Numbered from the stretch's first letter, positions 43,326-52,387 are shown. The stretch is 52,387 bases of DNA from Limimaricola cinnabarinus (GCF_002723615.1 NZ_KZ304971.1:1-52387), one strand, 5' to 3'. Numbers and translations are program-made. Notes: generated from the sequence alone by a model not told the origin.

Positions 43326-44356
43326 TGGCCGGGCAGGGGACGACCACCGCGCCGCAAGAGAGCGGGCGCGAGATGCAGGCACGGACCGAACCCGCGCGGC
43401 GCCGCGTCATCGGGCCGGGGCTGCGCACCTTCCTGATCTTCGCCGTGCTGGTGGGCCTGGGCGCGCTCATCTTCCCGTCGAGCTACTTCTACCGGGTCGG
43501 CACGCTGGTGTGGATCAACACGCTCGCCGTCACCGGCATCGTGGTACTGCTGGGCTATGTCGGCCTCGTCAGCCTGGGCCATGCGGGCTTCTTCGCCATC
43601 GGCGCCTATGCCACGGCGATCCTGCCGAATTACGGCATTCCATCGCCGCTGGCGATGCTGGCGGGCGTGGCGCTGGCGGGGCTGCTGGCGCTGGCGGTCG
43701 GTCGGCCGATCCTGAAGCTCTCGGGCTACTACCTCGCCATCGCCACGCTGGGCCTCGGCATGCTGATCTGGATGGTGCTGTCCAAGGAAGCGTGGCTGAC
43801 CGGCGGGCCGGACGGCATGGTCGTCTCGGGCATGAACGCGCGCAACCTGTTCAAGATGGTCGGGCTGAAGCTCAAATCCGCCGAGGCGTGGTACTGGGTC
43901 GCGGGCTTTGCCGCCGCCATCGGCGCGGCGATCGCGGTGAACCTCGCAGGCTCCCCCTCGGGCCGGGCGCTGCGCGCGATCCATGACAGCGACGTGGCGG
44001 CCCGCTCGCTCGGCGTGGACGTGGCAAAGGCCAAGTCGCGCGCCTTCGTGATCTCGGCCCTCTATGCCGCCGTGGCGGGTGCGCTTCTGGCGCTGGCCAA
44101 TGGCTACATCACGCCCGAGACCGGCGGCTTCATGCATTCGGTCGAGATGGTGACCATGGCGGTGCTGGGCGGGGCCTCCTCGGTGTTCGGCGCGCTTGTC
44201 GGCGCGCTGATCCTGACCGCGCTGCCGCAGGTGCTCACCGTCTTTGCCGATTACGAGCACATGGTTCTGGGCGGCATCATGGTGCTGACCATGATCGCGA
44301 TGCGTCGCGGCCTCGTGCCCTTCATCGTCGATCTGTGGAACAGGAGGAAATCATGA
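43325..44356 (+). CDS. livM: LIV-type ABC transporter permease, LivM family
   Basis: A 343-residue permease. After a 30-residue cytoplasmic N-terminus come about nine hydrophobic helices, with the family stretch GLVSLGHAGFFAIGAYATAI and, in the cytoplasmic EAA-like loop, SPSGRALRAIHDSDVAARSL. It pairs with LivH to form the channel. Overlaps the livG start by four bases (ATGA). Confidence 0.94.
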   Translation: MAGQGTTTAPQESGREMQARTEPARRRVIGPGLRTFLIFAVLVGLGALIFPSSYFYRVGTLVWINTLAVTGIVVLLGYVGLVSLGHAGFFAIGAYATAILPNYGIPSPLAMLAGVALAGLLALAVGRPILKLSGYYLAIATLGLGMLIWMVLSKEAWLTGGPDGMVVSGMNARNLFKMVGLKLKSAEAWYWVAGFAAAIGAAIAVNLAGSPSGRALRAIHDSDVAARSLGVDVAKAKSRAFVISALYAAVAGALLALANGYITPETGGFMHSVEMVTMAVLGGASSVFGALVGALILTALPQVLTVFADYEHMVLGGIMVLTMIAMRRGLVPFIVDLWNRRKS

Positions 44357-45141
44357 GCCTCGACATCGACGGCATCGGCATCGCCTTCGGCGGCATCAAG
44401 GCGGTGGACGATGTCAGCTTCACCGCGCGGCCGGGCGAGGTCACCTCGATCATCGGCCCCAACGGTGCGGGCAAGACGACGCTGTTCAACCTCGTCTCGG
44501 GCGTCTACCGCGCCAGCGCGGGCCGGGTGCGGATCGACGGGCAGGACGTGACCGGCCTGCCGGGCCACGCGCTGGCGCGGCGCGGCATGGCGCGGACCTT
44601 CCAGAACCTGCAGGTCTTTCCGCAGATGTCGGCGCTCGACAACGTCATGACCGGCTGCCACATGCAGGAGAAGTCGAACCTTCTGGCCGACCTGCTGGGC
44701 CTGGCTTCGGCGCATCGCGAGACCGCCAGGAGCCGCGACGCCGCCATGGCGGCGTTGCAGCGCGCGGGCCTTGCCGAGCTGGCGCATCGCCCGGCCTCGG
44801 AGATGTCCTATGGCCAGCTCAAGCGGCTGGAGATCGCCCGCGCGCTGGTCACCGGCTGCACCATCCTTCTGCTCGACGAGCCGGCGGCGGGCTGCAACGC
44901 GGTCGAGACGCGCGAGGTCGACGATCTCATCCATGCCATCGCCGCCGAGGGCAAGACCGTCGTGCTGATCGAGCACGACATGCGCATGGTGATGCGCATC
45001 TCCTCGCATATCGTGGTGCTCGACCAGGGCCGCAAGATCGCCGAGGGCGGCCCGGAAGAGATCCGCAACAACCCCCACGTCATCGCCGCCTATCTCGGCG
45101 CGCATGGCGCCGCCGAAGCCGAGGCCGCCGCCCATGTCTGA
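44353..45141 (+). CDS. livG: LIV-type ABC transporter ATPase, LivG family
   Basis: A 262-residue ATPase. Walker A GPNGAGKTT is at 35-43, the signature reads MSYGQLKRLEIARAL (with SYGQ in place of SGGQ, normal for LivG), Walker B is ILLLDEPAAG, and the switch His is in IEHDM. The C-terminal GRKIAEGGPEEIRNNPHVIAAYLG is typical. AGGAGG precedes the ATG at 44353. Confidence 0.95.
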   Translation: MSLDIDGIGIAFGGIKAVDDVSFTARPGEVTSIIGPNGAGKTTLFNLVSGVYRASAGRVRIDGQDVTGLPGHALARRGMARTFQNLQVFPQMSALDNVMTGCHMQEKSNLLADLLGLASAHRETARSRDAAMAALQRAGLAELAHRPASEMSYGQLKRLEIARALVTGCTILLLDEPAAGCNAVETREVDDLIHAIAAEGKTVVLIEHDMRMVMRISSHIVVLDQGRKIAEGGPEEIRNNPHVIAAYLGAHGAAEAEAAAHV

Positions 45142-45844
45142 ACCGCTTCTCTCCATCGAGGGCCTGCGCTCCGCCTATGGCCCGATCGAGGTGCTGCATG
45201 GCGTCGATCTCACCGTGCAGGAGGGCGAGATCGTCTCGCTCGTCGGGGCCAATGGCGCCGGCAAGACGACGCTGATGCGCTGCATCTCGGGCGTGCAGCC
45301 GGTGAAGGCGGGGGCCATCCGCTTCGGGGGCGAGGACATCGCCCGTCGCCCCGACCATGCGCGCGCGGGGCTCGGCATCGCGCATTCGCCGGAAGGGCGG
45401 CAGATCTTCGGCGATCTGAGCGTGGCCGAGAATCTGAGCCTCGGCGGCTATCACCGCAGCGATGATCTCGGCCCCGACATGGAGGAGGTCTTCGGCCTCT
45501 TTCCCATTTTGCGCGACAAGGCGGCGCTGCCCGCAGGCGGGCTTTCGGGCGGCCAGCAGCAGATGCTCGCCATCGGCCGCGCCATCATGGGCCGCCCGAA
45601 GCTCATGCTGCTCGACGAGCCGTCGATGGGCCTCGCCCCGGTGCTGGTCGACCAGGTGCTCGCGGTGGTGAAGAGCCTGCGCGATCGCGGCGTGACGCTT
45701 CTGATGGTCGAGCAGAACGCCTATGCCGCGCTGTCGATCGCCGATCGCGGCTATGTCATGGAGCAGGGCGAGATCACGCTGGCGGGCAAGGCCTCGGATC
45801 TCATCGCCGATCCGCGCATTCGCGAGGCCTATCTCGGGGCGTGA
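45134..45844 (+). CDS. livF: LIV-type ABC transporter ATPase, LivF family
   Basis: A 236-residue ATPase. Walker A GANGAGKTT is at 38-46, the signature LSGGQQQMLAIGRA, Walker B LMLLDEPSMGLAP and switch VEQNA (Asn in place of His, normal for LivF). The start overlaps livG by eight bases. It ends the operon, and a strong terminator lies 25 bases on. Confidence 0.95.
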   Translation: MSEPLLSIEGLRSAYGPIEVLHGVDLTVQEGEIVSLVGANGAGKTTLMRCISGVQPVKAGAIRFGGEDIARRPDHARAGLGIAHSPEGRQIFGDLSVAENLSLGGYHRSDDLGPDMEEVFGLFPILRDKAALPAGGLSGGQQQMLAIGRAIMGRPKLMLLDEPSMGLAPVLVDQVLAVVKSLRDRGVTLLMVEQNAYAALSIADRGYVMEQGEITLAGKASDLIADPRIREAYLGA

Positions 45845-45865
45845 CGCGGGGCGCGCATGAACGGC

Positions 45866-45892
45866 AAAGGGGGCCGCAAGGCCCCCCTTTTT
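45866..45892 (+). terminator. Intrinsic terminator of the LIV transporter operon
   Basis: GGGGGCC (45869-45875), loop GCAA, GGCCCCC (45880-45886), then CTTTTT. The AAA before the stem makes it partly bidirectional for the convergent dppF. Confidence 0.88.
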
Positions 45893-45896
45893 CGTG

Positions 45897-46919
45897 TCAG
45901 CTCTCCGGCGCTTCGGCCGAGGGCTTGCCCTCGCCCTCGGGAAAGAAGCAGGCCGATTTCTGCACAGCGCCATCAAGCAGGGGCCGCGCGGCGCGGCACT
46001 TCTCCTGCGCCTTCCAGCAGCGCGGCGCGAAGGCGCAGCCGGGCGGCACCGCGAGCGGCGAGGGCAGCTCGCCCTCGAGCTTGATCCGCTCCTTGGCGGC
46101 CTCCGGGTCGGCGCGCGGCGTCGCCGAAAGAAGCGCCTTGGTATAGGGGTGCTGCGGGTTCTCGAAGATCATGTCCTTCGGGCCCGTCTCGACCGCCCGG
46201 CCCAGATACATCACCTTCACCTCGTCGGCGACGTGGCGCACCACCGACAGATCGTGGCTGATGAAGAGATAGGCCAGCTGCATCCGCTCCTGCAGGTCGA
46301 TCAGCAGGTTCAGCACCGAGGACTGGATCGACACGTCGAGCGCCGAGACCGGCTCGTCGAGCACCAAGACCTCGGGCTCCAGCATCAGGGCGCGTCCGAT
46401 GGCGATGCGCTGGCGCTGCCCGCCCGAGAACATGTGCGGGTAGCGGTCGAAATGCTCTGGCCTGAGCCCCACCAGACGCAGCATCTCGCGCGCCTTCTCC
46501 TCGCGCTCGGAATGCGGCATCTTGGGGCGGTTGATGAGCAAGGGCTCCATCAGGATCTGCCCGATCCGCTGACGCGGGTTGAGCGAGCCGTAAGGGTCCT
46601 GGAACACGATCTGCACCTTGGAGCGCAGGCTCTTCCACGCATCCGGCGTGGCGTTGGTTCCCGAAATCTCCAGCTCGCCGCGGGTCGGCTCCTCGATCAG
46701 CGTCACGACGCGGGCCAGCGTGGACTTGCCGCAGCCGCTTTCGCCCACCACCGCCAGCGTGCGGCCCGGCGTCAGCTCGAAATCGAGATCCGACAGCGCG
46801 CGCACGGTCTTGGGCTTGCCGAACAGCCCGCCGCCCACCTCGTAGTGGCGGGTCAGGCCCTTCGCGGTGACGACGGGGCCGGTGGTGGTGGTCGGGGCGT
46901 CTGTGGTCACGGCACTCAC
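45897..46919 (-). CDS. dppF: Peptide ABC transporter ATPase, DppF type
   Basis: A 340-residue ATPase of the dipeptide/oligopeptide transporter. Walker [21 protein letters not shown] in the Q-loop region, signature [14 protein letters not shown], Walker [13 protein letters not shown] and switch ISHDLSVV are all intact. The C-terminal [16 protein letters not shown] cysteines are of the kind that bind a [4Fe-4S] cluster in Dpp/Opp ATPases. The start is GTG at 46919, overlapping dppD by four bases. Confidence 0.94.
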   Translation of the reverse strand: MSAVTTDAPTTTTGPVVTAKGLTRHYEVGGGLFGKPKTVRALSDLDFELTPGRTLAVVGESGCGKSTLARVVTLIEEPTRGELEISGTNATPDAWKSLRSKVQIVFQDPYGSLNPRQRIGQILMEPLLINRPKMPHSEREEKAREMLRLVGLRPEHFDRYPHMFSGGQRQRIAIGRALMLEPEVLVLDEPVSALDVSIQSSVLNLLIDLQERMQLAYLFISHDLSVVRHVADEVKVMYLGRAVETGPKDMIFENPQHPYTKALLSATPRADPEAAKERIKLEGELPSPLAVPPGCAFAPRCWKAQEKCRAARPLLDGAVQKSACFFPEGEGKPSAEAPES

Positions 46920-47893
46920 GAGGCGAGCCTTTCGTCGGTGTTGAGCGGGTAGTGACAGCGCGCAAGCCCGAGATCGGGCCCGCGCGGTTCCGGCGGCACC
47001 TTGCGGCAGTGGTCATCCGCGAATTTGCAGCGCGGCGAGAAGAGGCAGCCCTTGGGCCGGTCGAACTGGCCGGGCACCACGCCGGGAATGGTCGGCAGCC
47101 GCTTGTCGGTCGCCCGCTCGGGCAGGGCGGCGAGCAGGGCGGCGGTGTAGGGGTGGTGCGGCGAACGGAACAGCGGGCGCACCGGCTGCTCCTCGACCTT
47201 CTGGCCCGCGTAATGCACCGAGACGCGCTGCGCCGTCTCGGCCACCACGCCCATGTCATGCGTGATCAGGACGAGCCCCATGCCGGTCTCCTCGCGCAGA
47301 TTGACCAGCAGGTCGAGGATCTGCGCCTGAATCGTCACGTCGAGCGCGGTGGTCGGCTCGTCGGCGATCAGCAGCTTGGGGTTGCAGGAGATCGCCATGG
47401 CGATCATCACCCGCTGGTTCATGCCGCCCGACATCTGGTGCGGAAAGGCTTTCAGCCGCTGCTCGGGGTCGGGGATGCCGACGAGGTCGAACAGCTCCAC
47501 CGCCCGCGTCTGCGCCGCCTTGCGGTCCATCCCGAGATGGATACGCAGCGCCTCGCGGATCTGGAAGCCCACGGTGAAGCAGGGGTTGAGCGAGGACATC
47601 GGCTCCTGGAAGATCATCGCCAGGTCCTTGCCGACGATCCTGCGGCGGGCGCGGGCCGACATCTTCGACAGGTCGTGCCCGTCGAAGACCATCTCGTCCG
47701 CCGTCACCTTGGCGGTCCAGGGCAAAAGCCCCATCAGCGCCAGCATCGACACCGACTTGCCCGATCCGCTTTCGCCGACGATGGCGAGCACGTCGCCCTT
47801 GTCCACGTCGAGATCGACCTGGTCGACGGCGCGGAAGCGGCCGCCGGTGGTCGAGAATTCGACCGAGAGGTTGCGCAGTCTCAGAAGGCTCAT
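46916..47893 (-). CDS. dppD: Peptide ABC transporter ATPase, DppD type
   Basis: A 325-residue ATPase partner of DppF. Walker [10 protein letters not shown]-loop [11 protein letters not shown], signature [14 protein letters not shown], Walker [13 protein letters not shown] and switch ITHDMGVV are seen; the C-terminal cysteines [15 protein letters not shown] recur. GGAG precedes the ATG at 47893, four bases after the dppC stop. Confidence 0.94.
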   Translation of the reverse strand: MSLLRLRNLSVEFSTTGGRFRAVDQVDLDVDKGDVLAIVGESGSGKSVSMLALMGLLPWTAKVTADEMVFDGHDLSKMSARARRRIVGKDLAMIFQEPMSSLNPCFTVGFQIREALRIHLGMDRKAAQTRAVELFDLVGIPDPEQRLKAFPHQMSGGMNQRVMIAMAISCNPKLLIADEPTTALDVTIQAQILDLLVNLREETGMGLVLITHDMGVVAETAQRVSVHYAGQKVEEQPVRPLFRSPHHPYTAALLAALPERATDKRLPTIPGVVPGQFDRPKGCLFSPRCKFADDHCRKVPPEPRGPDLGLARCHYPLNTDERLAS

Positions 47894-47897
47894 GAGA

Positions 47898-48806
47898 TCA
47901 GCTCCGCTTCAGTTTCGGATCGAGCGCGTCGCGCAGCCCGTCGCCCATCAGGTTGATGGCCAGGACGGTGACGAGGATCGCGAGGCCGGGCAGGGTGACC
48001 ACCCACCACGCGCGCAGGATGAATTCGCGCGCCTCGGCCAGCATGGTGCCCCATTCCGGCGTCGGCGGCTGCGCGCCCATGCCCAGGAAGCCCAGCGCGG
48101 CGGCGTCGAGGATCGCGGTCGAGAAGCTGAGCGCCGCCTGCACGATAATCGGCGCGAGGCAGTTGGGCAGCACGGTGACGAACATCAGCCGCCACAGGCT
48201 GGCGCCCGCGACGCGGGCCGAGGTGACGTAGTCCTTGCCCAGCTCGCCGATCACGCTCGCGCGGGTCAGCCGCACGTAATGCGGCTGCAGCACGATCGCG
48301 ATGGCGATCATCGCATTGAGCAGCGACGGCCCGAGGATCGCCACCAGCACCAGCGCCAGCAGCAGCGACGGGAAGGCGAGGATGATGTCCATCAGCCGCA
48401 TGATCAGCGCGTCGAGCCATTTGGGCGAAAAGCCCGCCAGAAGCCCGAGCATGATGCCGCCCGAGGCCGCGACCACCACCACGACGATGCCGACGAAGAA
48501 GGAGTAGCGCGCGCCGTTCAGAAGCCGCGAGAGCATGTCGCGCCCCAGCGGATCGGTGCCCAGCGGGAAGGTCCAGTTGCCGCCCTCCTGCCAGACGGGC
48601 GGGATCAGAGCGAATTCGCGGAACTGCTGGGTCGGATCATGCGGCGCGATCCACGGCGCGGTGGCCGCGACGATCACGAAGACCACGAAGACCCAGAAGC
48701 CGAACACGGCGCCGCGGTTTTCACGGAAGTAGAACCAGAACTCGCGCAGCCGTCCGGGGCGCTTCTCGACCTGGGTTTCCACCTCTTTTGAGAGTGCGTG
48801 GTCCAT
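47898..48806 (-). CDS. dppC: Peptide ABC transporter permease, DppC type
   Basis: A 302-residue permease with a short cytoplasmic N-terminus, an N-terminal anchor helix ([20 protein letters not shown]), the motif [21 protein letters not shown], and five core helices. The ATPase-contact loop is in the [19 protein letters not shown] region. The start at 48806 overlaps the dppB stop by one base (TGATG). Confidence 0.93.
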   Translation of the reverse strand: MDHALSKEVETQVEKRPGRLREFWFYFRENRGAVFGFWVFVVFVIVAATAPWIAPHDPTQQFREFALIPPVWQEGGNWTFPLGTDPLGRDMLSRLLNGARYSFFVGIVVVVVAASGGIMLGLLAGFSPKWLDALIMRLMDIILAFPSLLLALVLVAILGPSLLNAMIAIAIVLQPHYVRLTRASVIGELGKDYVTSARVAGASLWRLMFVTVLPNCLAPIIVQAALSFSTAILDAAALGFLGMGAQPPTPEWGTMLAEAREFILRAWWVVTLPGLAILVTVLAINLMGDGLRDALDPKLKRS

Positions 48807-49813
48807 CAGCGCTTCCTGATCTTGGGGTTGATGAGGCCGTAGAGCAGGTCGACGGTCAGGTTCACCACCATCACCATCACGGCGATGAGCAGCAGGCCGC
48901 CCTGCACGACCGGGTAATCGCGGCGGAAGATCGAATCGACCATCCACTTGCCGATGCCCGGCCAAGAGAAGATCGTCTCGGTCAGGATCGCGCCGGCGAG
49001 CAGCGTGCCGACCGACAGGCCGATCACGGTGATGACGGGGATGAGCGCGTTCCTGAGCGCGTGCAGCCCGTTGATCCGGCCCGGCGGCAGGCCCTTGGCG
49101 CGCGCGGTGCGGATGTAATCCTCGCCCAGAACCTCCAGCATGGCCGAGCGGGTCTGGCGCGCGATCACCGCGAGCGGGATGGTGCCAAGCACGATGGTCG
49201 GCAGGATCAGGTGCCGCACGGCGGAGGTGAAGGCGCCGTCCTGCCCCGAGAGCAGGCTGTCGATCAGCATGAAGCCGGTGACGTCGTCGAAGAAATAGAG
49301 AAGATCGATCCGGCCCGAGACCGGGGTCCAGCCGAGATTGCCCGAAAACACGATGATCAGCAGCAGCGCCCACCAGAAGATCGGCATCGAGTAGCCGACC
49401 AGCGCGGTGGACATCAGCGCCCGGTCGAAGAACTTGCCGCGGTTCATCGCCGCGATCACGCCCGCGGGCAGGCCGAGCGCCACCGCGAAGATCATCGCGC
49501 TGATCGACAGCTCCAGCGTTGCGGGAAAGAGCGCGAAGAACTCGTCCCAGACGGGCCGCTTGGTGACGTAGCTGGTGCCGAGATCGCCCTGCAGAACGCC
49601 GGTCAGGTAATCCCAGAACTGCGCATAGATCGGCCGGTCGAAGCCGAACTGCACCACGAGCTCGTCATAGCGCTCCTGCGTCATGCCGCGCTCGCCCGCC
49701 ATGACGATGATCGGATCGCCCGGCAGCACGCGGATGAAGGCGAAGGAGATGAGGGTCACGCCGATGAAGGTCGGCACGAAGGTCGCAAAGCGCGACAGCA
49801 CGTAGCGCAGCAT
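48806..49813 (-). CDS. dppB: Peptide ABC transporter permease, DppB type
   Basis: A 335-residue permease with an N-terminal helix (FVPTFIGVTLISFAFIRVLP GDP region), a periplasmic segment, and five core helices; the ATPase-contact loop is MLEVLGEDYIRTARAKGLPP. Its ribosome site is modest (AAGG about 12 bases upstream of ATG 49813). It is separated from dppA by 341 bases. Confidence 0.93.
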   Translation of the reverse strand: MLRYVLSRFATFVPTFIGVTLISFAFIRVLPGDPIIVMAGERGMTQERYDELVVQFGFDRPIYAQFWDYLTGVLQGDLGTSYVTKRPVWDEFFALFPATLELSISAMIFAVALGLPAGVIAAMNRGKFFDRALMSTALVGYSMPIFWWALLLIIVFSGNLGWTPVSGRIDLLYFFDDVTGFMLIDSLLSGQDGAFTSAVRHLILPTIVLGTIPLAVIARQTRSAMLEVLGEDYIRTARAKGLPPGRINGLHALRNALIPVITVIGLSVGTLLAGAILTETIFSWPGIGKWMVDSIFRRDYPVVQGGLLLIAVMVMVVNLTVDLLYGLINPKIRKR

Positions 49814-50154
49814 CTAGCGGCCCGCCTTGCTGAGGGCCGCGCGCCTGGGCGCGGCGGGTCCGGTGAAATGGGGGATGACCATGCCGGTACGGGTCTCCTG
49901 TTGCTTGGCTATCGGGGCAATCGGGGCAATCGGGTGGCAGTCGGGGTCTCGGTCGGCGGCGGCCCGGCACGGGCCACCCGTTGAGCGCGCCTCGTATCAC
50001 GCGGATCAAGATCCTGTCGACAATTCGTGATGCGTGACGCGGGGTCTCGTCCAGACTGCGCGCGCCGTGGCGCCGCGGTCAAGCGGCGCGGGCCTCATAG
50101 GCGAAGGGTCCGGGGCCTGCACGGCCCCGGACCCTCATCTCACGATCGCGCGGA
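49814..50154. other. dppA-dppB intergenic spacer
   Basis: 341 bases with no supported gene. It holds a 9-base tandem repeat ATCGGGGCA (49911-49928), a palindromic core CTGTCGACAA (about 50013-50023) of the kind bound by some GntR-family repressors, and the strong dppA-proximal hairpin. The spacer may uncouple high dppA expression from the membrane components. Confidence 0.4.
50106..50134. terminator. Perfect hairpin after dppA
   Basis: GGGTCCGGGGCC (50106-50117) and GGCCCCGGACCC (50123-50134) pair perfectly over a five-base loop, 21 bases after the dppA stop. Only two T residues follow on the minus strand, so partial termination or 3'-end protection is likelier than full termination. Confidence 0.55.
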
Positions 50155-51738
50155 TTATTCGGCGATCGAGACGTTGTCGAAGAGGTGGCCGCCCAGCGGG
50201 TGGACGACATAGCCCTCGACCTCTTCGCGCATCGGCATGGAGACGACCGAATGGGCGATGGTGGCCCAGGGCGCCTGCTCCTTGAAGACCTTCTGGGCCT
50301 CCTTGTAGAGCTCGGCCCGCTCTTCCTGGGTCGACTTGGTCTTGGCCTCCTGGATCAGCCCCTCGAACTCCTCGTTGCACCACTGCGCGCGGTTCGAGCC
50401 GCCGACGCCGTCACAGCCCAGCAGCACGGCGAGGAAGTTGTCCGGGTCGCCATTGTCGCCGGTCCAGCCCAGAAGCACCGCGCCGTCGCGATCCTCGTCC
50501 TTCGAGCGTTCGAGATACTCGCCCCACTCGTAGGAGACGATCTCGACGTCGACGCCGATCTCGGACATGTCTTCCTGGATCAGCTCGGCCATGCGCCGCG
50601 CGTTGGGGTTGTAGGGGCGCTGCACCGGCATCGCCCAGATCTTCATCGACAGATCCTCGACACCGGCATCCGCGAGCATCTGCCTGGCGGCCTCGGGGTC
50701 GTAATTGTCGTCCTCGATCTCCTCGTTGTAGGACCACATGGTCGGCGGGATCGGGTTCTTGGCGATCTTGCCCGAGCCCTGGAACACCACGTCGAGGATC
50801 GCCTGCTTGTCGATCGCCATGTTCAGTGCCTTACGCACCTCGGGCTGGTCGAACGGCGCCTGCTGGGTGTTGTAGGCGAGATAGCCGACATTGAGGCCCT
50901 CCTGCTCCATCACCTCGATGCCGTCGGCCTCCTTCATCGCGGAGATGTCGGCCGGGTTCGGGTAGGGCATGACGTGGCACTCGCCCGCCTGCAGCTTCTG
51001 GTAACGCACGCTCGCGTCGGGCGTGATCGCGAAGATCAGGTTCTCGACCTTGGCCGGATCGCCCCAGTAGTCGTCGAAGCGCTCGTAGCGGATCACCGCG
51101 TCCTTCTGGTAGGCCACGAATTCGAACGGGCCGGTGCCGATCGGCTGCTGGTTCAGCATCTCGGGGTTGTCGGCGACGGCATCGGCGTATTCGGCCGAGA
51201 GGATCGAGGCGAAGTCCATCGCCATGTTGGCGATGAAGGGCGCCTCGGGGCGGGTCAGCTTGAACTTGACGGTGTAGTCGTCGACCTTCTCGATGCTCTC
51301 GATCAGGTCGGGCATCGACATGCCCTGGTAGTATTCCCAGGTGCCGCCCGAGGCCATGTGGAACGGGTGATCCTCGTTGCCCTGGCGCTCGAAGCTGAAG
51401 AGCACGTCATCGGCGTTGAACTCGCGCGAGGGCGTGAACTGGTCGTTCGAGTGGAATTGCACGCCCTGGCGCAGGTTGAAGGTGATCTCGGTGCCGTCCT
51501 CGGACACTTCCCAGCTCTCGGCGAGGCCGGGGACCACCTCGGTGGTGCCGGTCTTGAACTCGACGAGCTGGTTGTAGACCGTGTGCGACGAGGCGTCGAA
51601 GGTGGTGCCGGAGGTGTAGAGCGCCGGGTCGAAGCCCTCGGGGCTGCCTTCCGAGCAATAGACGAGGTTCTGCGCCTGAGCGGCGCCCGCGAGCGCGAGG
51701 GTGGCCGCACCGGCGGCGAGCCATGTCTTCATCTTCAT
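50155..51738 (-). CDS. dppA: Periplasmic dipeptide-binding protein
   Basis: A 527-residue binding protein of solute-binding family 5. The signal peptide is residues 1-22 (cleavage after GAAQA), then NLVYCSEGSPEGFDPALYTS, characteristic of DppA (dipeptides, heme or delta-aminolevulinate in various species). Later markers are GTGPFEFVAY, VRKALNMAIDK and LLGWTGDNGDPDNFL, the last typical of dipeptide binders. AGGGAGAACGAC precedes the ATG at 51738. It is the first gene of the leftward dpp group, followed by a hairpin. Confidence 0.94.
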   Translation of the reverse strand: MKMKTWLAAGAATLALAGAAQAQNLVYCSEGSPEGFDPALYTSGTTFDASSHTVYNQLVEFKTGTTEVVPGLAESWEVSEDGTEITFNLRQGVQFHSNDQFTPSREFNADDVLFSFERQGNEDHPFHMASGGTWEYYQGMSMPDLIESIEKVDDYTVKFKLTRPEAPFIANMAMDFASILSAEYADAVADNPEMLNQQPIGTGPFEFVAYQKDAVIRYERFDDYWGDPAKVENLIFAITPDASVRYQKLQAGECHVMPYPNPADISAMKEADGIEVMEQEGLNVGYLAYNTQQAPFDQPEVRKALNMAIDKQAILDVVFQGSGKIAKNPIPPTMWSYNEEIEDDNYDPEAARQMLADAGVEDLSMKIWAMPVQRPYNPNARRMAELIQEDMSEIGVDVEIVSYEWGEYLERSKDEDRDGAVLLGWTGDNGDPDNFLAVLLGCDGVGGSNRAQWCNEEFEGLIQEAKTKSTQEERAELYKEAQKVFKEQAPWATIAHSVVSMPMREEVEGYVVHPLGGHLFDNVSIAE

Positions 51739-51962
51739 GTCGTTCTCCCTGTCAGCCCGGCCATTTTCCGACACGCGAGGTGCAGGTCGGCCGATGCGTT
51801 GTGCCGGCAGGTTGTCCCAGCGCGGCGCGTCAGGCAAGACCCCCCGTTCCTCTGACCCGGCGGAAAGGTGGCGCATGTCCCTGTGGCAGCCGCAAGGCAC
51901 CCCCGCTTGCGGCCCCCCGCCGGGGCGGGCATGGTCGCCACGCAACCTCCGGGCCTCGACTC

Positions 51963-52387
51963 ATGACATTCCCGTTTCGATCCCTGTCGCGCCGCGGGCC
52001 GGCGCCCGCGGAGAAGTCCGCCGCGCCCGCCGAGCCGCTCCTGGGCGCCGCGCTGGTGACGCTGACGGTTCTGGTCACGCTCGAGGACTGGGCGCCGGGC
52101 ACGCGGGCGGGGCTCTGGGCCGCGTGGTGCGTGCCCTTCGTGGTGGCGCTTCTGGCGCTTCGCCTGCGGGGGCGGCGGCTCGGCTTCGTGGTGGTGGCGC
52201 TGCTCGTCACGCTGGCGCTCTGGATGCAGGGCGAGGGCTGGGGCGCGCGGGTCATGGCCGGGTTGGGCGCGGCGGCCTTCATCGGCGCGTTCTTCGTGGC
52301 GCTCTCCACCTTGCGCGCGGCAGCCGAAACCTCGCCCGCGATCCGCGCCTGCGGGCAATATCTCGCGGCGCAACCACCGGGGCGCCC
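51963..52387 (+). CDS. Membrane protein, 5' part
   Basis: An open frame from ATG 51963 to the window edge (141 codons) with no stop. After a 25-residue Arg/Pro/Ala-rich cytoplasmic start come three or four hydrophobic segments (LLGAALVTLTVLVTL, WCVPFVVALLALRL, FVVVALLVTLALWM, AFIGAFFVALSTL), then TLRAAAETSPAIRACGQYLA before the edge. I do not recognise a named family. The ribosome site is weak. The 224 bases between it and dppA contain no other feature I can support. Confidence 0.6.
   Translation, partial: MTFPFRSLSRRGPAPAEKSAAPAEPLLGAALVTLTVLVTLEDWAPGTRAGLWAAWCVPFVVALLALRLRGRRLGFVVVALLVTLALWMQGEGWGARVMAGLGAAAFIGAFFVALSTLRAAAETSPAIRACGQYLAAQPPGR

Overview
The window looks like ordinary core chromosome from an alphaproteobacterium of the Rhodobacteraceae (Rhodobacter/Roseobacter group). 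The support is very high GC, dense operons with 1- to 8-base start/stop overlaps, a single-chain indolepyruvate ferredoxin oxidoreductase, a small Rhodobacteraceae-type orphan protein near 27.0 kb, and a full aerobic phenylacetate cluster. I see no rRNA, prophage, insertion sequence, CRISPR array or clear pseudogene. Two genes are cut by the window edges.

Layout. 0-1.7 kb: the end of a SPOR-domain protein, then a membrane-anchored protein of unknown role. 1.8-9.8 kb: a leftward fatty-acid block with FadB-type multifunctional enzyme, an NTF2-like protein, FadA thiolase, a glutathione transferase, a small ribbon-helix-helix-like protein, a large acyl-CoA dehydrogenase and two MerR paralogues. 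9.9-16.4 kb: two hotdog thioesterases and a MATE exporter (rightward), PyrD and a DUF952 protein (leftward), a secreted 5'-nucleotidase behind a candidate PHO box, an SH3 lipoprotein and an SRAP/HMCES protein. 16.5-20.5 kb: tRNA-Gly, an FMN-dependent lactate dehydrogenase, TrpA, a PhnB-like protein and YchF. 20.5-24.2 kb: a DUF4130-UdgX fusion with a radical SAM partner, divergent from a metallophosphoesterase. 24.3-27.2 kb: tRNA-Ser, a PiT phosphate transporter, a Nudix hydrolase and the small orphan protein.

27.2-45.8 kb is the metabolic centrepiece. Arylpyruvate oxidoreductase (divergent from an Lrp regulator) can make phenylacetyl-CoA from phenylpyruvate. The leftward cluster paaG-paaI-paaK-paaX-paaABCDE-paaZ-paaY activates phenylacetate, epoxidises and isomerises the ring, and opens it. 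A rightward LIV-type ABC transporter starts from the same intergenic region as paaG. The lower-pathway genes paaF, paaH and paaJ are absent from the cluster. 45.9-51.7 kb is a leftward dpp peptide ABC transporter, followed by the start of a membrane protein running off the edge.

The most promising poorly understood system is the UdgX plus radical SAM pair, which carries an intact KRRIH covalent-trapping motif. Other leads are three copies of a 24-base intergenic element (TTGCGTATTT-N3-GAAAGATGAA), repeated ATGTRTTGCAT boxes at two paa promoters, and two convergent gene pairs whose stop codons share one CTAG.
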